A DNA stretch of 64,000 nucleotides from Erinaceus europaeus (Eukaryota > Chordata > Mammalia > Eulipotyphla > Erinaceidae): assembly GCF_950295315.1 (NCBI RefSeq), contig NC_080172.1:113512267-113576266 (forward strand). The letters run 5' to 3'. The translations under genes were made by a program, and so were the position numbers. The notes under the pieces are model-generated. The model did no database searches. It was not told where the DNA came from and worked only from the letters and a program-made list of their open reading frames with translations. Below are positions 59,460-64,000 of the stretch, piece by piece. Position 1 is the first letter of the stretch. Each line of letters opens with the position of its first letter.

Positions 59460-61070
59460 CTATGCTGATTCTCTCAATAAGTTTATCAGAGATATTGGTC
59501 CGTAGTTTTCTTTTTTGGTGTGTCCCTGTCTGTTGTGGTTCCAAAATGATGTTGGCTTCATAGAAGCTGGAAGGGAGTATTCGAGTGTCTTCAAGCTTTT
59601 GGAAGACTTTTAAATGTAGAGGTATTAGTTCTTCTTTGAGGGTTTTATAGAATTGATTTGCAAAACAATCTGATTCAGGACTTTTATTCTTCAGAAGGTT
59701 TTTGATAACTGTTTCAATTTTATTAGCTGTGATGGGCCTGTTCCTCTTTACTTAAGTTTTGGAAGTTCGTAGGTATGTAGGAAACTGTCCATTTATTCCA
59801 GGTTCACTAGCTTGGTGGCATATAGTTGTACATAGAAGCCTCACATGATATGCTGAATTTATGTGGCGTCTGCTGTGATAACTCCTCTTTCATTTACAAT
59901 CTGATTTATTTGGGACTTCTCCCCCTTTTTTTTTTTTTGTGAGTCTGGCTAAAGGTTTGTCAATTTTGTTCACTCTATTGAAGAACCAACATCTACTTTC
60001 ATTGGTCTTTTGTAAGGTTTTCTTATTTTCAATGTTATTTATGTCTGCCCTAACTTTAGTTATTTCTGTACTTCTGGTTGCTTTAAGGTTTCTCTGTTCT
60101 TCTTCTTCTCGGTCTTTAAGATGTGCCATCAGGCTATTTGTGCTTTTTCTTGTTTCCTAATGTGTGCTTGTATAGCTATGAACCGCCCTCTCAGTACTGC
60201 CTTAGCTGTGTCCCAAATATTTTGATAACTTGTGTCTTCATTTTCATTGAACTCTTGAAAAAAATTGATTTCTTCCTTTATTTCTTCTTTGATCCAGTAG
60301 TTGTTAAGTAGTGTACTGTTCAGCTTCCATGTTTGAGGACTATTACTAATATTTTGTTGATTTTTAAGTGTCAGTTTCATTCCACTGTGGTCTGAGAAGA
60401 TGCTTGGGGTGATTTCAATGCTCTTGAATTTGCTGATACTGCCTTTGTGGCCCAACATATGGTTTATTCTTGAGAATGATCCTTGTAGACTTGAGTAAAA
60501 TGTGTATTCCACTTTCTTGGGATGAATGACTCTGAAAATGTCCAATAGTTCTAGTTTATCTGTCTCCTCATTTAGCTCCCTCATTTCTTTATTGCTTTTC
60601 TGCCTGGATGATCTGTCAAGTTGAGTGAATGAGGTGTTGAAGTCCCTTACTATGACTGTGTTGATGTTAATATATTGCTGTAGCTCTTTCAGTAGATGTT
60701 TGATGTATTTAGATGGCTTCTCCTTGGGTGTATAGATGTTAATAATTGTTATGTCCTCTTGATTGACTAATCCACAAAGCATTCAGTAGTGTCCATAACT
60801 ATATTTTTAAATTTTAATGACTTTAAAGTCTATCATGTCAGATATGAGAATAGCTGTTCCTGTCCTTTTTTGTGGGCCATTGGCTTGTATGATAATTTCC
60901 CATCCTTTCACTTTGAGTCTGTGTTTGTCTTGCTGAGTTAGGTGGCTTTCCTGTGGAAAGCATAATGTTGAGTTATGTTTTCTCATCTATCTTCCTACTC
61001 TGTGCCTTTTAGTAGGTGAATTCAGGCCATTGACATTTATTGTTACCAAATATTAAAAATATTTTAATGC
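59460..61070 (-). pseudogene. L1 ORF2 fragment: endonuclease and start of reverse transcriptase
   Basis: The endonuclease region includes [18 protein letters not shown] and [10 protein letters not shown], but the usual GDFN is RDFN and the usual IDH is INH (INHMLGHKG), so the catalytic set looks damaged. Then follow [16 protein letters not shown], the frame at 59890-60129 with RADINNIENKKTLQKTNESR and WFFNRVNKIDKPLARL, and remnants close to SSFYEANIIL near 59540. At least three frame breaks occur. Confidence 0.88.
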
Positions 61071-61239
61071 CATTCTTATAGATTTTTAGAGTTTTCTGAT
61101 ACATGGACTGTTTATGGTGGTCTGACTCTTGATAGGAGACCTTTAGGAACTTCTTTCAGGGGAGGCTTGGTGATGGTTGATTCTTTCAACTGTTTGTTGT
61201 CTTAGAAGGTTTTTATGCCTCTATCTAGTCTGAATGTCA

Positions 61240-62134
61240 GTCTAGCAGGATACAGTAGTCTTGGCTGAAAAGCCTTTCTCATTGAGTACTGTATATATAT
61301 CTTGTCATTCTCTTCTAGCCTGTAGTGTTTTTGTGGAGAAATCTGCTGCTAATCTTATAGGTTTCCCTCTGTAGTTGACTCTTCATTTTTCTCTTGCAAC
61401 CTTCAGGGTCCTTTCTTTATCCTTATTCCTTTCCATTCTAAATATAATGTGTCTTGGTGTCATTAATTCTGGGTTAATTCTGTTTGGGACCCACTGTGCT
61501 TCTTGAACCTTTATGTCTTTTATGTTGTCTAGACTAGAGAAGTTTTCTGCTATTATGTCCTGAAGAATGTTTTCCTCCCTTCCCTCTCTTTCTTCCTCTG
61601 GTAAGGCAATAATGTGTATATTATCTCTTTTGACGTCATCTCATAGGTTTCTGTTGTTGTTTTCAGTATCACTTAATCTCTTTTTGACATCTCTTGCTTC
61701 ATTTTTAGTTATCTCTAATTCTTCCTTGATCTTGCTAGTTCTGTCTTCAGCCTCATTCACTCTATTCTCTCTCCCTACTACTGTTATCTGGAGTTCGCCT
61801 ATTTACCTTGTTCTGATACTGTTTTAGCTGGTTCAGCTTGTTATGTTCTTAGCTCAGCTATTTCATCTTTCAGCTCTCTAATAACCTTGAGATAATTAGT
61901 GTTTTCTTCCAGAGTCTCATTTGTTGTTCCTGTATTTCTGATGACAATTCTTTCAAACTCTTTACTCACTCCTGTGATTATTTCCTTAACTAGTGTTTGG
62001 ATGTTGACCTCATTATTTTTTGCTTCACCCTTTGGGGGTTTTTTAGCTGGACTCTTTTGCTGGTTCATTTCTCCAATATATCTTCTTGTTGGTTTAACCA
62101 TTTTATATAGGGAATTATGAAGTACCTCTGTCAT
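61240..62134 (-). pseudogene. L1 ORF1 (RNA-binding protein), broken
   Basis: The N-terminal frame (61841-62134, 97 codons) contains the low-complexity and coiled-coil-like start (ENTNYLKVIRELKDEIAELR). The C-terminal part, in other frames, has the conserved block TPRHIIFRMERNKDKERTLK then KGKPIRLAADFSTKTLQARR (about 61310-61480). Frameshifts separate the parts. Confidence 0.82.
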
Positions 62135-62341
62135 ATGCTTTACATTGGCTTGTTCTAGCCCTCACCCCGCCAAGAGAATTGGATCAGGCCTGCTAATTTC
62201 GCGGGCCCACTTGGCCCCGCCCTAAAAGGAACCCCGGGAGAGGGTTCCTGAGTTCGAGAGTGCCAGAGCTGGAGAGTTCCTGAGTTCGAGAGTTTCAGGG
62301 TTTCAGAGTAAGAGAGAGTGTCAGAGAGAGAGAGTTCAACA
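62135..62341. mobile_element. 207-bp CpG-containing insertion at the L1 ORF1 start
   Basis: This segment (cgcgggcccacttggccccg, ggaaccccgggagagggttc, two copies of gttcctgagttcgagagt) does not look like its AT-rich surroundings. Near-identical repeats tacctctgtcat (62123-62134) and tacctctttcat (62342-62353) bracket it. No A-rich tail is seen. It could be an LTR or leader piece of another retroelement, or a retroposed fragment. I do not recognise it. Confidence 0.55.
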
Positions 62342-62344
62342 TAC

Positions 62345-63115
62345 CTCTTTCATTACTTTTAAAATTACTGGCCACTCTTGCCTGGATTAACTTGTATCTA
62401 AGTAAGGTAATTAAAGGGTTCACTGTTGTGGAAATTGACAGTTGTTTCAGTATTATTTTAATCCCTGAGTTGGAGCTCAGTGGCTTAAAAGCCTCTTTTG
62501 TTCTTTTTCTTCCCTGTGGGATATGGGAGCCTGAGGGCTTTTAAACTATAAGTAGGCTTCTTAGCTTAACCAATGACTCCTGACTAAGAGATAAAGCAGG
62601 GTGGATCAGAGGTAATCTAGTGGTTATGCAAAGAGACTCTCACAGCCCCACTGCTAAACCATCAATGTATAGAAATTCTCCTGAGTTTCCTGGTTAGTTC
62701 TCTGGCCCCTGGTGTCAGCACAGGGCCTCCCCCCTGCTGCTCCAGCTTCTGAGAGCAGTAGCAATGGAGACTCACAGTTGCATTTGGTGAGTCTTAGAGG
62801 AGTCCTCTCCTCCCTTCAGCTGTCTTTTTGTTGTTGAAACAGACTACAAGTGGTGTCTCAGATGGTAAACTTTGGGACTATTATCATACACTTAATCTCT
62901 TCTTATGCTCCAGGATCTCTGTCCACGAGCCACACGTGTTTGCACTCACTGGTGGTTTGGTGGGTTCCTGAAGTTGTTCTAGTCCTGCCATGTTGTGGTC
63001 CCAGGTGGTTTATTTTGGTATTCCTAGTTGACCTGGGGGAGGAGAGGAGAGGGTAGCAGAGGAGAGGAGAGAAACACAGCTGCTACTGCTCCCTAGCCCT
63101 GCCTCTGGAAGTCTC
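62345..63115 (-). promoter_or_regulatory. L1 5' UTR
   Basis: GC-richer sequence before ORF1 in the L1 sense, with the start side rich in ctcctctcctctgctaccct-type repeats (63040-63065) and caccacaacatgg-like blocks (62985-63015). Promoter activity is expected for L1 5' UTRs but is not tested here. Confidence 0.65.
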
Positions 63116-63518
63116 CAGAATTCTTATTCAAATTAATGTTTATATAAACAGAAAAGACAGGGAGCTTATTCTCTCTAGGGCATTAGTCTGGAAATCCTAT
63201 GGTTTTCCCTCTTAGCATCTTTCCCAAATATTCTACCTCTTTGGAACCCCAGTATTCCTTGGAATAGAATTTGGGAGACACTTACCAATGATGAGAGTTC
63301 TGGACTGAGAATCTGGAAGCTTTGTTTTTATTCTAGCTAGACCCCTTACCTCAAACTTCAGTTGATAAAGTTAACTGAACAGTACTCAATTTGACTTACA
63401 ATTACTTGAATAATCCCTATTTTCTTGCCAGTATAGTGGACAACAGCACATACCTATTTCCCCTGCAGGGTCATCATGAGGTACTATATATACCATATAT
63501 AAGAGTTGGCAGCATAGT
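63116..63518. other. No recognisable feature
   Basis: No repeat or exon recognised. Confidence 0.45.
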
Positions 63519-63530
63519 GATTTTATATTT

Positions 63531-63852
63531 CCTTCCTTCCTTCCTTCTTTCCTTTCTTTCTTCTTTTTTTTTCTGTATTTTTTCTATCAGGGTTATTTCT
63601 GGAGCTAGTGCCGACACTACAATCCACCGCTCCCAGCAGCCATTTTCTTCCTTCCTATTTTCATTTGACAGTACAGAGAGAAATTGAGGGGAGAGCAAGA
63701 GATAAAGAGGGGAAGAGAAAATTAGACACCTGCAGACCTGCTTCACTGCTCATGAAGCATTCCCCCTGCAGGTGGGGAGCACAGGCTCAAACCTGGGTCC
63801 CTCTGTATGGTAATATGTGTGCTTAACTGAACATACCACTGCATGGCCCTGA
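63531..63852 (-). mobile_element. SINE, class G+, antisense, with 12-bp TSD
   Basis: TTCC-rich and T-rich end, complement of the extra module (atcagggttatttctggagc ... cccagcagcc), body, aggctcaaacctgggtccct and the head complement taccactgcatggccct. Direct repeats gattttatattt at 63519-63530 and 63853-63864. Confidence 0.93.
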
Positions 63853-64000
63853 GATTTTATATTTTTTCCATTGTGCTTTTATATCTGTTACTGTGCTTAC
63901 TTGTTAAAATATGACCATACTACCAATAGGAGAAATACTAGTGAATATGAAATGTGTTTATAGAAATTAAAATAGTATTGTAAATCAAATGTCGGAAGGC

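Larger units (their letters stand above)
59460..63115 (-). mobile_element. LINE-1, antisense, 5' half only
   Basis: Read right to left: a 5' UTR of about 770 bases (63115 to 62345), ORF1 (about 62134 to 61240), a short gap, and ORF2 from about 61070 to 59460. The copy stops just after the start of the reverse-transcriptase region, so the rest of ORF2 and the 3' UTR are missing. Most L1 copies lose the 5' end, so this form is unusual. A GC-rich insertion sits at 62135-62341. Stops and shifts disable both ORFs. Confidence 0.88.

Noticed and set aside
60129..60782. Intact L1 endonuclease
   Set aside because: The 217-codon frame is long, but key positions are changed (RDFN and INH in place of GDFN and IDH) and the neighbouring parts are frameshifted.

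Overview
This window looks like non-coding, repeat-dense mammalian nuclear DNA, most likely from a hedgehog (Erinaceidae, probably Erinaceus). Three things point there: very many tRNA-derived SINEs that I recognise as hedgehog-type, a Vingi-clade non-LTR retrotransposon (a clade I recall being reported from hedgehogs), and LINE-1, L2-like and MIR-like remnants. I found no convincing protein-coding exon, tRNA, rRNA or CRISPR. Nearly every long open frame is a SINE, LINE, LTR element or simple repeat read in a meaningless frame. The species call is from memory of repeat families, not a database search.

SINE codes used below. E = young tRNA-SINE starting gggagtcggg, with a CAACAAyrAyrA and GGGCAACAAAAGGGAATAAATA tail. 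G = related, usually older SINE starting ggggccaggtggtggc and ending ccaataaataaata. G+ = the same body plus an extra 3' module of about 60 bp (ccaggagcagtggattc ... ccctggaggc). T = a different tRNA head (gggaggtggcgcagtgg ... cctgagttcaatccc). S = an older head (caagatagctcacttgg ... gacccaggttcgagcc). 'LINE-3U' = the 3' end of a LINE, probably the local L1 3' UTR, whose copies end in AATAAA-rich tails and carry 9-15 bp target-site duplications (TSDs).

Layout. 1-17.8 kb: SINEs, LINE-3U copies, microsatellites, one L1 ORF2 piece and L2-like relics. 17.8-20.1 kb: an antisense, older LTR element whose 3' LTR is missing. 20-45 kb: SINEs, MIR-like relics, an ERV1-like solo LTR (24.3 kb), an old L1 (31-32.4 kb), LINE-3U copies (34.7-36.4 and 38.5-39.5 kb) and broken L1 ORF2 (42.6-43.7 kb). 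45.7-48.5 kb: a complete, very young LTR element with 476-bp LTRs differing at 3 sites, a lysine-tRNA-like primer site, a purine tract, 6-bp TSDs and a short internal region (1.83 kb) without recognisable gag, pol or env but with an ORF whose start codon and frame are shared with the 17.8-20.1 kb relative. 51.4-51.9 kb: an antisense solo LTR of that family. 51.9-55.1 kb: an old L1 with stacked later insertions, including a Vingi C-terminal fragment. 58.9-59.1 kb: a compact Vingi-ended element with TSDs. 59.5-63.1 kb: the antisense 5' half of an L1 (5' UTR, ORF1, ORF2 endonuclease), all with coding breaks.

The most interesting material is the LTR family (open frame, minisatellite, captured SINE head, leader duplication) and the Vingi-ended short elements. 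Stretches over about 300 bp in which I recognise nothing are listed as such.
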